Assembly (NCBI RefSeq): GCF_000376785.1
Contig: NZ_AQXX01000141.1
Coordinates: forward strand, 1 to 64,000
Length of the DNA: 64,000 nt
Source of the DNA: Hahella ganghwensis DSM 17046
GTDB lineage: Bacteria > Pseudomonadota > Gammaproteobacteria > Pseudomonadales > Oleiphilaceae
Direction of reading: 5' to 3'
The translations under genes and the position numbers were made by a program. This document shows positions 11,011 to 20,304 of this stretch, in pieces. Numbering within the stretch: the first letter of the stretch is position 1; the number at the start of each line of letters is the position of its first letter. The notes under the pieces were generated by a model. It did not search any database. It was given only the letters and a program-made list of their open reading frames with translations, and had not been told where the DNA came from.

Positions 11011-11966
11011 AGCCCTTCCTGTTGAGCCGCTTTTAAGCATTCGACCAATTCAAGCATATCTTCCGGCAAAGGCACTTCCCATGACATCTTCTCACCGGTT
11101 TCCGGATGCATCAGCGCCAGAGCTTTGGCATGCAGCGCCTGCCGGGGGAAGCTCTGAACCTTATGAATGGCTTCTTCAGACATCCCTTTGGGTAGTCGAG
11201 GTCGCCCCCCGTAGGAGGGATCACCAACAATGCCATGATTAATATGCGCCAAATGAACCCTTATCTGATGTGTACGACCCGTTTCCAGTTTTAATCTCAG
11301 ATGAGTAAAACCTATAAATCTGTGCAGGACACGATAGTGAGTAATCGCTTTTTTCCCATTGGACACCACTGCCATTTTCTGCCGGTTTTGCGGATTACGC
11401 GCAATAGGTTCATTCACCATACCTCCGCCGGTCAGCTCACCTTTGACAACGGCTTCATACTCACGCCCCATACTTCTGGTTTGCAGCTGATCAACCAGGG
11501 ACTGGTGCGCAAGAAGTGATTTCGCAATCACCATCAATCCCGAAGTGTCTTTATCCAATCTGTGAACCACACCGGCTCTAGGTATGCTCTCAAGTTCAGG
11601 ACAATGATGAAGCACCGCATTTACAACAGTTCCACCACGATGGCCTGGAGCAGGATGCACAACGAGATCCGCCGGTTTATTGATAACCAGCAGATGTTTG
11701 TCCTCATAGACAATATCCAGTGCAATATCCTCTGCAACCCAATCACCTTCGGGTTCCAGCTCCACATCAAGAGTAATCTCATCCCTGGCCATCACCTTAT
11801 CCTTGGGTTTTACTGCCAAACCATTGACTTTGAGGTCTCCAGACTTTATCCAGCTCTGAAGTCTGGATCGGGAGTAGTCGGGTAAAAGCTCAACTGCCAC
11901 GATATCAATACGCTGCAAAGCCAGATGATCTGGGACGATAAAGGTTTCCTGAATTTGACGACTCAT
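11007..11966 (-). CDS. rluD: 23S rRNA pseudouridine synthase D
   Basis: Forms pseudouridines 1911, 1915 and 1917 in helix 69 of 23S rRNA. S4 RNA-binding domain at about residues 15-75, then the RsuA/RluA catalytic domain with HRLDKDTSG at 135-143 (catalytic Asp138) and the RTHQIRVHLAHINHGIVGD motif. Length 319 is typical. It overlaps pgeF by 4 nt at its 3' end and is divergent from bamD, as in many gammaproteobacteria. Confidence 0.96.
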   Translation of the reverse strand: MSRQIQETFIVPDHLALQRIDIVAVELLPDYSRSRLQSWIKSGDLKVNGLAVKPKDKVMARDEITLDVELEPEGDWVAEDIALDIVYEDKHLLVINKPADLVVHPAPGHRGGTVVNAVLHHCPELESIPRAGVVHRLDKDTSGLMVIAKSLLAHQSLVDQLQTRSMGREYEAVVKGELTGGGMVNEPIARNPQNRQKMAVVSNGKKAITHYRVLHRFIGFTHLRLKLETGRTHQIRVHLAHINHGIVGDPSYGGRPRLPKGMSEEAIHKVQSFPRQALHAKALALMHPETGEKMSWEVPLPEDMLELVECLKAAQQEGL

Positions 11967-12226
11967 GGATTAAATTCTGTTCAGTTTGCTGGAATTCTGT
12001 CTGTTAAGGTTGTGACAGGGGTGTTTCAACCCATCAGGTTGTGGAATAATGGCCCGCCAGATGATGGCGCTGCTTACCTGCGAGGTCAATGGCCAGGACA
12101 GTTTAAGTGCCTGGACGCAAACTTGCTAATACTTCCAGCCTGTCATCGGTCTGTCGCGGAGGTTCCCAAAAGGAAACTGCTGGGCAGTTTAGCTATATTC
12201 AATCACAAGAATATTCAGTCACCAGA

Positions 12227-13138
12227 ATGATGTTGCTTCCATACATGCGTAGTACTTTTGGCTTTTTACATTCGATCAAGCAACCACGGTTTAAATTCCC
12301 GTCAGGCAATCTAACTCAATCCGTTCGCCATGCCATCAGCATAGTGCTTATTGCAGGTTTAGCCGCATGCGCATCAGAACCACCAGAAATCCTGAATGAA
12401 AAGGAATACTACGACAAAGCCAAAACGGCCCTGGATAATCGTAACTTTCTGGAAGCCTCCCGCCATCTGGAAGATCTGGAAACTTATCACCCTTTCGGGC
12501 GTTATGCTGAGCAGGCGCAGCTGGATCTGATTTATGCACGTTACAGTGCTCTGGATCCTGAAGGGGCCGCTGCTGCTGCCGAACGTTTTATCCGACTGCA
12601 CCCCGAAAGCCCTCATGTAGATTACGCTTTTTATATTAAAGGGCTTGCTTCATATTATGCCGATGTGAGTCTGAGCGGACGTTACTTCCCATTGAATATG
12701 GACTCAAGAGATCCCGGCAGAGCGAAAGAAGCATTTCAAGACTTCTCGACACTGGTGACACAGTTCCCAGATAGCCCGTACGCAGCAGATGCTGAAAAGA
12801 GAATGGTCGCGCTGAAAAACCGATTGGCCGAGTACGAGCTGGTTGTCGCAAAATACTATATCCGCCGCCAGGCCTATGTGGCAGCTGCTACGCGAGTTCA
12901 ATATATTATTGAAAACTACCCGGAAACCACCGCGCTGCCAGATGCCCTGGCTTACTCCGTTGAACTGTATCGCATTCTGGGCATGAAAGAGCATGCAAAT
13001 GATGCCTTGGTGGTACTGGCAACCAGCTACCCTGATCATACGAGCTTCGATGCGGACCTGAGATTCCGTGGTGGAATGATTCAGGAAGAGAGTCGCGACA
13101 TATCGAGCGTTCTAGACATCGACAATATTATCGAATAA
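12227..13138 (+). CDS. bamD: BamD, outer membrane assembly lipoprotein
   Basis: Essential lipoprotein of the BAM complex that folds beta-barrel proteins into the outer membrane. A lipobox LAAC ends the hydrophobic stretch SIVLIAGLAAC near residue 44, so the mature protein starts at that Cys. Five TPR-like repeats follow (YYDKAKTALDNRNFLEASRHLEDLETYHPFG and similar). The start is unsure: ATG 12227 (303 residues) and ATG 12245 both precede a long N-terminal segment that is unusually hydrophilic for a signal peptide, and neither has a strong ribosome binding site. Divergent from rluD with about 260 nt between them. Confidence 0.92.
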   Translation: MMLLPYMRSTFGFLHSIKQPRFKFPSGNLTQSVRHAISIVLIAGLAACASEPPEILNEKEYYDKAKTALDNRNFLEASRHLEDLETYHPFGRYAEQAQLDLIYARYSALDPEGAAAAAERFIRLHPESPHVDYAFYIKGLASYYADVSLSGRYFPLNMDSRDPGRAKEAFQDFSTLVTQFPDSPYAADAEKRMVALKNRLAEYELVVAKYYIRRQAYVAAATRVQYIIENYPETTALPDALAYSVELYRILGMKEHANDALVVLATSYPDHTSFDADLRFRGGMIQEESRDISSVLDIDNIIE

Positions 13139-13148
13139 TTGCAATCAA

Positions 13149-13173
13149 CCATGGCGGAAACTGTCCGCCATGG
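13149..13173 (+). terminator. Hairpin terminator downstream of bamD
   Basis: Perfect 10-bp stem CCATGGCGGA / TCCGCCATGG with loop AACTG, 10 nt past the bamD stop, followed by CTCCCCTTTCTT. The T tract is poor, so termination strength is uncertain. Confidence 0.6.
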
Positions 13174-13235
13174 CTCCCCTTTCTTACTATTGCTAATCAA
13201 TCAACAAGTATTCTTCTGATCAATCTACTTTGGAT

Positions 13236-14879
13236 TTACTCTCCCAGTTTCCATCCTGAAGTGATCGGATAACGCCTGTCACGCCCAAACCCTCTGGCAG
13301 TGATTCTCGGTCCAACCGGTGCCTGACGACGTTTATACTCGTTCACATCCACCAAACGTGTGACCCGGTATGTTGCCTCCCGGTCAAATCCCTGCGCGAC
13401 AATACCTTCGGCACTAACGTCTTGCTCAACATACATCGACAGCATTTGATCAAGAATATCGTATGGTGGCAGACTGTCCTCATCCACCTGATCAGGAGCC
13501 AGTTCTGCAGAGGGCGGGCGTACAATGACCCTTTCCGGAATCACATAAGATAGCGAATTACGGTATCTGGCCAACCTGAACACCATTGTTTTGAAGACAT
13601 CCTTAAGTACGTCATATCCTCCCGCCATATCACCATATAAGGTGGCATAGCCGACAGCCATCTCGCTTTTATTTCCAGTTGTCAGAACCAGGGCGCCGGT
13701 TTTATTCGATATGCTCATCAGAATCACCCCACGTATCCGGGCCTGGATATTTTCTTCTGTAGTATCTCTGGAATATCCCTCAAACAGAGGATTCAGAGCC
13801 GACATATAGGCTTCATACATAGGTTCGATGGAAAGGACATCATATTGAATACCAAGCCTTGACGCTTCTTCTTCTGCATCCTCCAGACTGGCCTGTGAGG
13901 TGTACCGAAAGGGCATCATTACGGCTCGCACACGATCAGCACCCAAGGCGTCTACCGCCACAGCCAGGGAAACCGCTGAGTCGATTCCGCCAGACAGCCC
14001 CAACACCACCGATTTGAATCCATTCTTATTGACATAGTCTCTGACAGCCAGCACCAAGGCTTTATAAATACTCTCTTCAATAGGCAGGTCGATACAATGA
14101 GAATCAATCTCTCTGCCTGACAATATCTGGCTCAAACACACCGAATAGAGACCTACTTCATATTGAGGTACGCAAAATGTCGTCGCTCCCTTAGCGTTAA
14201 CTGCAAACGAACCGCCATCAAAGATCAGCTCATCCTGCCCACCAATCAGGTTCACATATAAAATAGGAAGCCGGTTATCCCTTGCACGCGATTGCACCAG
14301 AGTTTTTCTCTGCCGCTGTTTTTCAACATGAAACGGAGAAGCATTGATGTTTATCAGAAAGTCGGCTCCAAGCTTGGCCGTATCTGAAGCGGGGGCCTCT
14401 TCCCAGATATCCTCACAAATCGTCACCCCTACCTTGAATCCTCTCCAGTCAACAACACAGGCTTTGTTGCCAGGTTCAAAATAACGTTTTTCATCGAAAA
14501 CCTGATAGTTGGGCAGGCAGCGCTTGAAATACCAACTCACGACCTTTCCATTGTCGACAAATACCGCAGCATTTCTTAATTTACCGTCTTTTTTCCAAGG
14601 CAACCCAAATACCATAGCCACATCGGAAATCTCTGACACAATGTGTTCCAAAGCTCTTTCAACCCGCGTTTGCAGGCTTGGCCTTAAGAGTAGATCCTCT
14701 GGAGGATAGCCACTTAGTGTTAACTCGGGAAAGATAACCAGATCGGCCTGATGCCTTTCTTTCGCCTCTCTTGTTGCAGCAATTAGTTTTTCAGCATTCC
14801 CGGGAATATCGCCAACCAGACAGTCAATTTGAGCGAAAACGACTGTCGGATCATAAGTATCAGTTACAGGTTTGGACAT
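13236..14879 (-). CDS. nadE: Glutamine-dependent NAD+ synthetase
   Basis: Last step of NAD synthesis: amidation of nicotinate adenine dinucleotide using glutamine. An N-terminal nitrilase-type glutaminase domain (residues about 1-265) carries the Glu52-Lys119-Cys155 triad (FPELTLSG, YFKRCLPNY, TICEDIWE). The C-terminal ATP pyrophosphatase domain has the SGGIDSA loop at 296-302. 547 residues, the usual two-domain form. ATG at 14879 has GGAG 6 nt upstream. It is convergent with bamD and divergent from pilS. Confidence 0.96.
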   Translation of the reverse strand: MSKPVTDTYDPTVVFAQIDCLVGDIPGNAEKLIAATREAKERHQADLVIFPELTLSGYPPEDLLLRPSLQTRVERALEHIVSEISDVAMVFGLPWKKDGKLRNAAVFVDNGKVVSWYFKRCLPNYQVFDEKRYFEPGNKACVVDWRGFKVGVTICEDIWEEAPASDTAKLGADFLININASPFHVEKQRQRKTLVQSRARDNRLPILYVNLIGGQDELIFDGGSFAVNAKGATTFCVPQYEVGLYSVCLSQILSGREIDSHCIDLPIEESIYKALVLAVRDYVNKNGFKSVVLGLSGGIDSAVSLAVAVDALGADRVRAVMMPFRYTSQASLEDAEEEASRLGIQYDVLSIEPMYEAYMSALNPLFEGYSRDTTEENIQARIRGVILMSISNKTGALVLTTGNKSEMAVGYATLYGDMAGGYDVLKDVFKTMVFRLARYRNSLSYVIPERVIVRPPSAELAPDQVDEDSLPPYDILDQMLSMYVEQDVSAEGIVAQGFDREATYRVTRLVDVNEYKRRQAPVGPRITARGFGRDRRYPITSGWKLGE

Positions 14880-14971
14880 TCTTGCTCCAGATAGTTAAGG
14901 TCGTTCTGGTTAAAGCTTGCATTATACTGTTTTGATTAAAGTTCTGGGTCATTCTAGGAAAAAAGTTCTGT

Positions 14972-16552
14972 ATGGCAACTATCCCTGCATTTACCACATC
15001 CAAGCTGTTCAGGGTCTATAATCACTACCGGGTGACGGTGGGTATTATTCTTCTGGCTTCCCTCTATTTACAATCAGACGCCAGCATCTCGCAGACTTTC
15101 GCACCTTACTATTTCAAAATTGCTGCTTTCAGCTACGCTGCGGTTCATGTTTTTACCGCCTTTCTATTGCTTGCAGGCATCCAGCCCGCTGTCCGTCACA
15201 TCGTATTTTCCATTTTCCTCGAAGTTGGGCTGGTAACAGCCATGATGTTGTTCGGCACCGGCATTTCCGGAGGGCTCGGAAATATGCTGGTCATTTCCGT
15301 CGCTGCCAGCAATATTATGCTTCGGAGCCAATTGGGGCTGCTGATCGCCGCGATAGCCAGTCTCTTCGTTATGGGACAGGAAATCTACCTGTTGCTTAAT
15401 GCCAGCAGCAACATTGATTCTGTATTCCGGGCCGGAGTTCTGGGTGTTGTCTATTTTGCGACGGCTCTGCTGGTTCGCAACCTGTCTCATCGCATATCCG
15501 CCAGCGAAGATCTGGCCAGACGACGAGCTCAGAATATCGAAGAACTTGAACGCCTTAATCATCAAATTATACAGCGTATGCTGACTGGTATTATCGTGAC
15601 CAATGAATTCGGCCAGGTAAGAATGGCCAACCAGGCAGCCATGAGCCTCTTGGGACTTGAAGCTTCAGAAGATATCGACCTACTTCCTGAAGACCTGATG
15701 GAAAGACTTCGAGACTGGCAATTGGATCCAGGACGAAAGTCCCCCCCATTCCGAGGCTCATCTAATCGAGCCCCTATTCAGGCCAATTTTGCCATGCTGC
15801 AGAAAGAAGAAGGCCAGGATATTCTTATTTTTCTGGAAGACACCGGAAAAATTGCACAACAGGCACAGCAACTGAAACTGGCATCATTAGGCCGACTGAC
15901 CGCAGGTATCGCACATGAAATCCGCAATCCTTTAGGTGCGGCAAGTCATGCAGCGCAATTATTGCTGGAGTCCGAAGACCTGAATCAGCCTGATCGACAG
16001 ATGACAGAAATCATACTTCGCCATGCCAAGCGCATGAACGGCATTATTGAAAATGTCCTTGAACTCTCCAGAGGAAAGTCCAGCACACCGGAGATGATAG
16101 ATCTCAACGAGTGGCTGAAAAGTTATATTAATGATTATACTGCCGGTGGAGCAATTTCCGCAGACATTGAAATAAGACTCGAAAAACAGGGTGTTCATGG
16201 TAGATTTGACGCCAGCCATTTACACCAGATCCTGAATAATCTGATAGCCAACGGTTTAAGGTACAGTTCGGCTCAAACAGGGTATCCTTGGGTTGGTATT
16301 GTCGTCGGTGAAATAGACGACTCTCATCAGGCATTCCTTGATATTCTGGATAATGGCCCGGGCATAGACAACGATCAGATGCCTCATCTGTTCGAGCCAT
16401 TTTATACAACCGATAAAAAAGGTACCGGACTCGGCCTATACTTATCGAAAGAGCTTTGTGAGGCTAATCAGGCCCAACTTGATTGTTTTAAACGGGATGA
16501 AGGGGGAAGCCGCTTCAGAATCACCTTTCCCCACCCGAAACGGACCACATAA
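14972..16552 (+). CDS. pilS: PilS sensor histidine kinase of type IV pilus regulation
   Basis: Membrane sensor that phosphorylates PilR and controls pilin transcription. Six hydrophobic helices occupy residues about 18-170. A PAS-like domain follows at about 195-290. The HisKA box ASLGRLTAGIAHEIRNP contains the phospho-acceptor His315. The HATPase domain shows an N box (HQILNNLIANGLRYS), G1 (DNGPGI) and G2 (GTGLGLYLSKEL). 526 residues, matching PilS of Pseudomonas and relatives. pilR follows 70 nt downstream in the same direction, next to the minor pilin genes they are expected to influence. Confidence 0.93.
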   Translation: MATIPAFTTSKLFRVYNHYRVTVGIILLASLYLQSDASISQTFAPYYFKIAAFSYAAVHVFTAFLLLAGIQPAVRHIVFSIFLEVGLVTAMMLFGTGISGGLGNMLVISVAASNIMLRSQLGLLIAAIASLFVMGQEIYLLLNASSNIDSVFRAGVLGVVYFATALLVRNLSHRISASEDLARRRAQNIEELERLNHQIIQRMLTGIIVTNEFGQVRMANQAAMSLLGLEASEDIDLLPEDLMERLRDWQLDPGRKSPPFRGSSNRAPIQANFAMLQKEEGQDILIFLEDTGKIAQQAQQLKLASLGRLTAGIAHEIRNPLGAASHAAQLLLESEDLNQPDRQMTEIILRHAKRMNGIIENVLELSRGKSSTPEMIDLNEWLKSYINDYTAGGAISADIEIRLEKQGVHGRFDASHLHQILNNLIANGLRYSSAQTGYPWVGIVVGEIDDSHQAFLDILDNGPGIDNDQMPHLFEPFYTTDKKGTGLGLYLSKELCEANQAQLDCFKRDEGGSRFRITFPHPKRTT

Positions 16553-16622
16553 GTATTATCGTGGGCATGCACATTTAGTCAGCTGACAAAGCTAATCATT
16601 TCAAGACGAAGTAATATACTCC

Positions 16623-17978
16623 ATGACCAAAAAAGTACTCATCGTTGATGACGAGCCCGATATCAGGGCGTTGATTGAAATCACACTCAACCGTATGCAG
16701 CTCAAGACGGTTGCAGCCGAGAATGTTACACAGGCATTAGAGAAGCTTGCCGGCGAAAAATTTGACTTGGTTTTGACGGACATGAACATGCCGGATGGCA
16801 ACGGTATTGATCTTGTGGCCCATATACAAAAAAACCACCCAGCCACGCCAGTTGCGGTTATTACCGCCTATGGCAGCATAGACACTGCCATTTCGGCGCT
16901 AAAGGCCGGGGCTTTTGACTTTGTTTCCAAACCTGTCGACCTGGCTAGATTGAGAGAGTTGGTTAACAGTGCAATAAAATTGCAGCCTGAAACAGCTCCC
17001 CCTCCCCCTGTACCTTCCAAGTTACTGGGTAACTCCAAGCCAATGGAAAGACTAAGGGGACAGATTCGTAAACTCGCTCGCAGTCAGGCTCCCATATACA
17101 TTAGCGGGGAGTCAGGCAGTGGTAAGGAAATGGTGGCACGCTCCATCCATGAACAAGGACCCAGAAGCTCAGGACCTTTCGTTCCAGTAAACTGTGGGGC
17201 GATCCCAAGTGAACTGATGGAGAGCGAATTCTTTGGTCATAAAAAAGGGGCTTTTACCGGCGCAGTAGAAAATAAAGAGGGACTGTTTAAAGCCGCTGAC
17301 GGAGGCACGCTGTTCCTTGACGAAGTGGCAGACCTCCCTTTAACGATGCAGGTAAAACTGCTTCGAGCCATTCAGGAGAAAGCTGTCCGTCCAGTTGGCG
17401 AACAGAAGGAAGTACAAGTCGACGTTCGCATTCTGAGTGCCACTCACAAAGATCTCCACCAACTGGTAGAAGATGGCCTGTTCAGGCAGGACCTGTTTTA
17501 TCGAATCAATGTTATCGAATTAAAAGTCCCCAGTTTAAGAGAACGAACTGAAGACATCGAGCTGCTTTCAGACCACATACTGAACCAATTGGCAGACGAG
17601 TGTGAGCTTCCTGGCGTTTCACTTAGCAAAGAAGCCATTAATGTACTTAAAAGCTACCACTTCCCCGGCAATGTCAGAGAGCTGGAGAATATATTGGAAA
17701 GGGCGTTCACCCTGAGTGAAGAGGATGAAATCCAAGCAGAAGACATCCATCTCCCCATAACAGATACAGGAAACAAAGCTGGCATAAGTTCAGACCTCGA
17801 CGTGCCGAACTTTGATGACGAAGGTAATAATCTGGAGCATTTCCTCGAAAATATTGAGAAACAGGCTATTGAGAAAGCGCTTGAGGAGACTCGCTGGAAT
17901 AAAACAGCTGCCGCCAAAAAACTTGGCATTAGTTTCCGCGCACTTCGCTATCGGCTAAAAAAGCTGGGGATGGATTAA
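16623..17978 (+). CDS. pilR: PilR, sigma-54 dependent response regulator
   Basis: NtrC-family activator of pilin transcription. Receiver domain (1-120) with DD at residues 9-10, phospho-acceptor Asp53 and Lys103. AAA+ domain with Walker A GESGSGKE at 162-169 and the sigma-54 contact loop GAFTGA at 209-214. C-terminal Fis-type helix-turn-helix ending KTAAAKKLGISFRALRYRLKKLG. A Pro-rich linker (PETAPPPPVP) joins receiver and AAA+ domains. 451 residues is normal. I saw no obvious sigma-54 promoter (TGGC..TTGC) just upstream of the pilin genes in this window. Confidence 0.94.
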   Translation: MTKKVLIVDDEPDIRALIEITLNRMQLKTVAAENVTQALEKLAGEKFDLVLTDMNMPDGNGIDLVAHIQKNHPATPVAVITAYGSIDTAISALKAGAFDFVSKPVDLARLRELVNSAIKLQPETAPPPPVPSKLLGNSKPMERLRGQIRKLARSQAPIYISGESGSGKEMVARSIHEQGPRSSGPFVPVNCGAIPSELMESEFFGHKKGAFTGAVENKEGLFKAADGGTLFLDEVADLPLTMQVKLLRAIQEKAVRPVGEQKEVQVDVRILSATHKDLHQLVEDGLFRQDLFYRINVIELKVPSLRERTEDIELLSDHILNQLADECELPGVSLSKEAINVLKSYHFPGNVRELENILERAFTLSEEDEIQAEDIHLPITDTGNKAGISSDLDVPNFDDEGNNLEHFLENIEKQAIEKALEETRWNKTAAAKKLGISFRALRYRLKKLGMD

Positions 17979-18005
17979 TCCTCCCCAGGCTATGGCTTCC
18001 TCAGC

Positions 18006-19136
18006 TCAAATAGAGACCGGATCTTCAGCCGGAGAACCAACATCGCTCCCAACACGACCGGCCAAGGCGAATGGCGATCGATCAATACTATGTTCCTGCC
18101 CCATGACAATGGCAGACATCAGATTGACCGAGGCTGGAGCCAGCACCAGACCATTACGAAACTGGCCGGCATTAACAAAAAGCCCCTCGACTTCCGGCAC
18201 CTCGCCTATATAGGGAATTCCATTGGGAGAGCCTGGCCGCAACCCCGCCCAATGCTCCACAACTGGAGCTTTGGCAAGCGCAGGAATCAGGCTTCGGGCG
18301 ATCTCTACAAGCTCATCCTTGGCTTCATCTGTCCGACCTTTATCAAATCCAACATACTCCAGCGTGCTTCCAGCCAATACCAAACCATCCCTTCTTGGAA
18401 TTACATATTTTCCGTGATCCAGCACGATACGACTGAGCTCGCCTGGATTCGCCTGAAAAGCAACCATCTGCCCTCTGACAGGCTCGACCGGCAGTGTTAC
18501 CTGAAGCGACTCCAACAGGCCGCCAGACCAAGCTCCGGAAGTAATAATACAGACGTCTCCAAAATAATTTCCCGACTCTGTACGGACATATTCGAACCTG
18601 CCACTCTGCTGGTGAATTTCCAGCACTTCTGTATTTTCCTTCACTTCTACATTGGACAGCCCTAGCAAAATTCTTCGTAAAGCCTGACATAACCGAGGAT
18701 TACGAATACTGCCTACCTGAGGCATATACATGCCTTTTTCGAATCCAAGGCGCAGAGAGGGTTCAAGTTGATATATCTGCTCCTGAGTCATTTCTTCCAG
18801 CCACAATTGATGGTCCCGGGACCAAGCCAGCGCCCTTTCCCAATCATCAATAGACAGGACCAATAGCCCTGTCCGGGTTAGCTGGGGATCAATACCGCTC
18901 TCAGCCTCCAGGGTTTGGACAAGGTTAGGATAGAACTCCTGAGACCAAGTCGATAAAGCCGTAATTGGCGGGGAGTAACGCCATGGATATAGAGGAGATA
19001 TGATGCCACCACCGGCCCAGCTCGCTTCCCGACCACACATATGGCGCTCCAGAAGCACCACATCACAGCCGGCCAACCCCAGTTCCCGCGCCTGCATCAT
19101 TCCGATGGCACCACCACCTACAATGACAACTTTCAT
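18006..19136 (-). CDS. thiO: FAD-dependent glycine oxidase ThiO-like
   Basis: FAD-dependent amine oxidase of the DAO family. ThiO oxidises glycine to iminoacetate for the thiazole part of thiamine. N-terminal dinucleotide fold VVIVGGGAIGMMQARELGLAG at residues 3-23, then LLERHMCGREASWAGGGIISPLYP, typical of ThiO. The C-terminal part has HWAGLRPGSPNGIPYIGE. ATG at 19136 gives 376 residues; a 27-residue extension in the longest frame would precede the flavin motif and is discarded. No other thi gene is adjacent. It sits between pilR and a divergent fimT, as seen in pseudomonad genomes. Other D-amino acid oxidases of the family cannot be excluded. Confidence 0.85.
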   Translation of the reverse strand: MKVVIVGGGAIGMMQARELGLAGCDVVLLERHMCGREASWAGGGIISPLYPWRYSPPITALSTWSQEFYPNLVQTLEAESGIDPQLTRTGLLVLSIDDWERALAWSRDHQLWLEEMTQEQIYQLEPSLRLGFEKGMYMPQVGSIRNPRLCQALRRILLGLSNVEVKENTEVLEIHQQSGRFEYVRTESGNYFGDVCIITSGAWSGGLLESLQVTLPVEPVRGQMVAFQANPGELSRIVLDHGKYVIPRRDGLVLAGSTLEYVGFDKGRTDEAKDELVEIARSLIPALAKAPVVEHWAGLRPGSPNGIPYIGEVPEVEGLFVNAGQFRNGLVLAPASVNLMSAIVMGQEHSIDRSPFALAGRVGSDVGSPAEDPVSI

Positions 19137-19252
19137 TACATTCTCTTTTCTTTTTGCTTCAATAACGGACTTTGCTGATGACCATAGCGGTTTATCTGGG
19201 CATAATAAAGCACCCAAATGGATTTTGGATCAAAGTCAAAAGGATATTGAGT

Positions 19253-19810
19253 ATGAAAAGTAATGGATTTACGTTAGTCGAACTATTAGCTGTAATGGCA
19301 ATCTTTGGAATAGTCGTTGGCTGGGGCGCTCCTCAATTGTTTTCATTGATTGAGAAATATCGCGCCGACACGACCATTCGTTCTCTGCACCAATTTATCT
19401 ACGCCGCCCGCCTACAGGCAATTAACTCTGGCACTTTAACCTATATCTGCCCTACTGAAGATCTCGAAAACTGCAATTCTGACTGGTCGAATCCCCTCAT
19501 GGTTTTTTCCGATTTCAATCACAACAGGAAAGTAGATACCAATCAAAGCGAAAAAGTCAGCAGAATTCTTAATCCGTTAAAGGATGGTGAGACTCTCACT
19601 ATCCGGGCATCCGCCAACAAGAAATATCTGGTTTTCAATTCCAGAGGCTATACTAATGGGGTGTTTGGGAACATCACATATTGCAGGGACAATGACCTCC
19701 ATTCAGCAAGGAGGATCACTATCAGATTGGGAGGCAGGCTCAGAATTAACCGAGACGACGACCAGGATGGAATCGTCGACTCGGGTTCATCAATGCCGGT
19801 AGAGTGCTAG
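19253..19810 (+). CDS. fimT: FimT/GspH-type type IV pseudopilin
   Basis: Minor pseudopilin of 185 residues with a type III prepilin signal: MKSNG|FTLVELLAVMAIFGIVVGWGAP, with Glu5 of the mature protein present and PilD cleavage expected after Gly5. The globular domain has the FimT-like MVFSDFNHNRKVD segment and ends in an Asp-rich stretch (NRDDDQDGIVDSG) that resembles a calcium loop. ATG at 19253 has AGGA 9 nt upstream; the longer frame lacks a signal. Transcribed opposite to the pilE-pilY1 operon with which it converges. In some bacteria FimT binds DNA for uptake; whether this one does cannot be seen. Confidence 0.85.
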   Translation: MKSNGFTLVELLAVMAIFGIVVGWGAPQLFSLIEKYRADTTIRSLHQFIYAARLQAINSGTLTYICPTEDLENCNSDWSNPLMVFSDFNHNRKVDTNQSEKVSRILNPLKDGETLTIRASANKKYLVFNSRGYTNGVFGNITYCRDNDLHSARRITIRLGGRLRINRDDDQDGIVDSGSSMPVEC

Positions 19811-19832
19811 CCCCTTAGACCGCAGTTAACGG

Positions 19833-20282
19833 CTACCAGCATTCAGAGTTGGAACCATCACCTTTAATGGCAGCCGTTTTTGCGCCGGTCTGATCAATGC
19901 TCATGGTCCAGCAGTCTTCATCATCCTGCTGTCCGCCATTCGCTTTGACCGTGGCTGTCAACGTATAACAAGAGTAAATGGTAACAGTCGCTGAACCCAC
20001 TGTTTTATTGGTACTACAGCTGGCGTTTGCGAGGGAAATAGTATAGAGGCCCTCGTCCGAATCTGTGGTCGTCGTCAGATCTCCTAGGGTATTCTCATAA
20101 GATCCTTCCAGGGTGTAGTGCTTCTCCTGAAGCCCGGCCAGCCTCATTAGTGTGGTCTGAGCGTCCTTGCGGTTTGTTTTATTCACTGATTCGCGGTAGC
20201 TGGGATAAGCCACCGCCGCAATAATGCCAATAATGGCAAGAACGATCAGTAATTCAATGAGTGAAAATCCTTTGGATTTCAT
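19833..20282 (-). CDS. pilE: PilE-type minor pilin
   Basis: 149-residue type IV pilin with short leader MKSKG|FSLIELLIVLAIIGIIAAVAYPSYRESVNK, Glu5 present. The domain carries four Cys residues in its C-terminal part (CSTNKT, CYTLT, DCWTMS, CW at the end), likely forming disulfides as in PilE of Pseudomonas. Last gene of the leftward fimU-pilVWXY1-E operon, 22 nt after pilY1. No pilY2 lies between pilY1 and pilE, unlike P. aeruginosa. Confidence 0.9.
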   Translation of the reverse strand: MKSKGFSLIELLIVLAIIGIIAAVAYPSYRESVNKTNRKDAQTTLMRLAGLQEKHYTLEGSYENTLGDLTTTTDSDEGLYTISLANASCSTNKTVGSATVTIYSCYTLTATVKANGGQQDDEDCWTMSIDQTGAKTAAIKGDGSNSECW

Positions 20283-20304
20283 TTATTTCAGCCCTCATTC
20301 CTAC

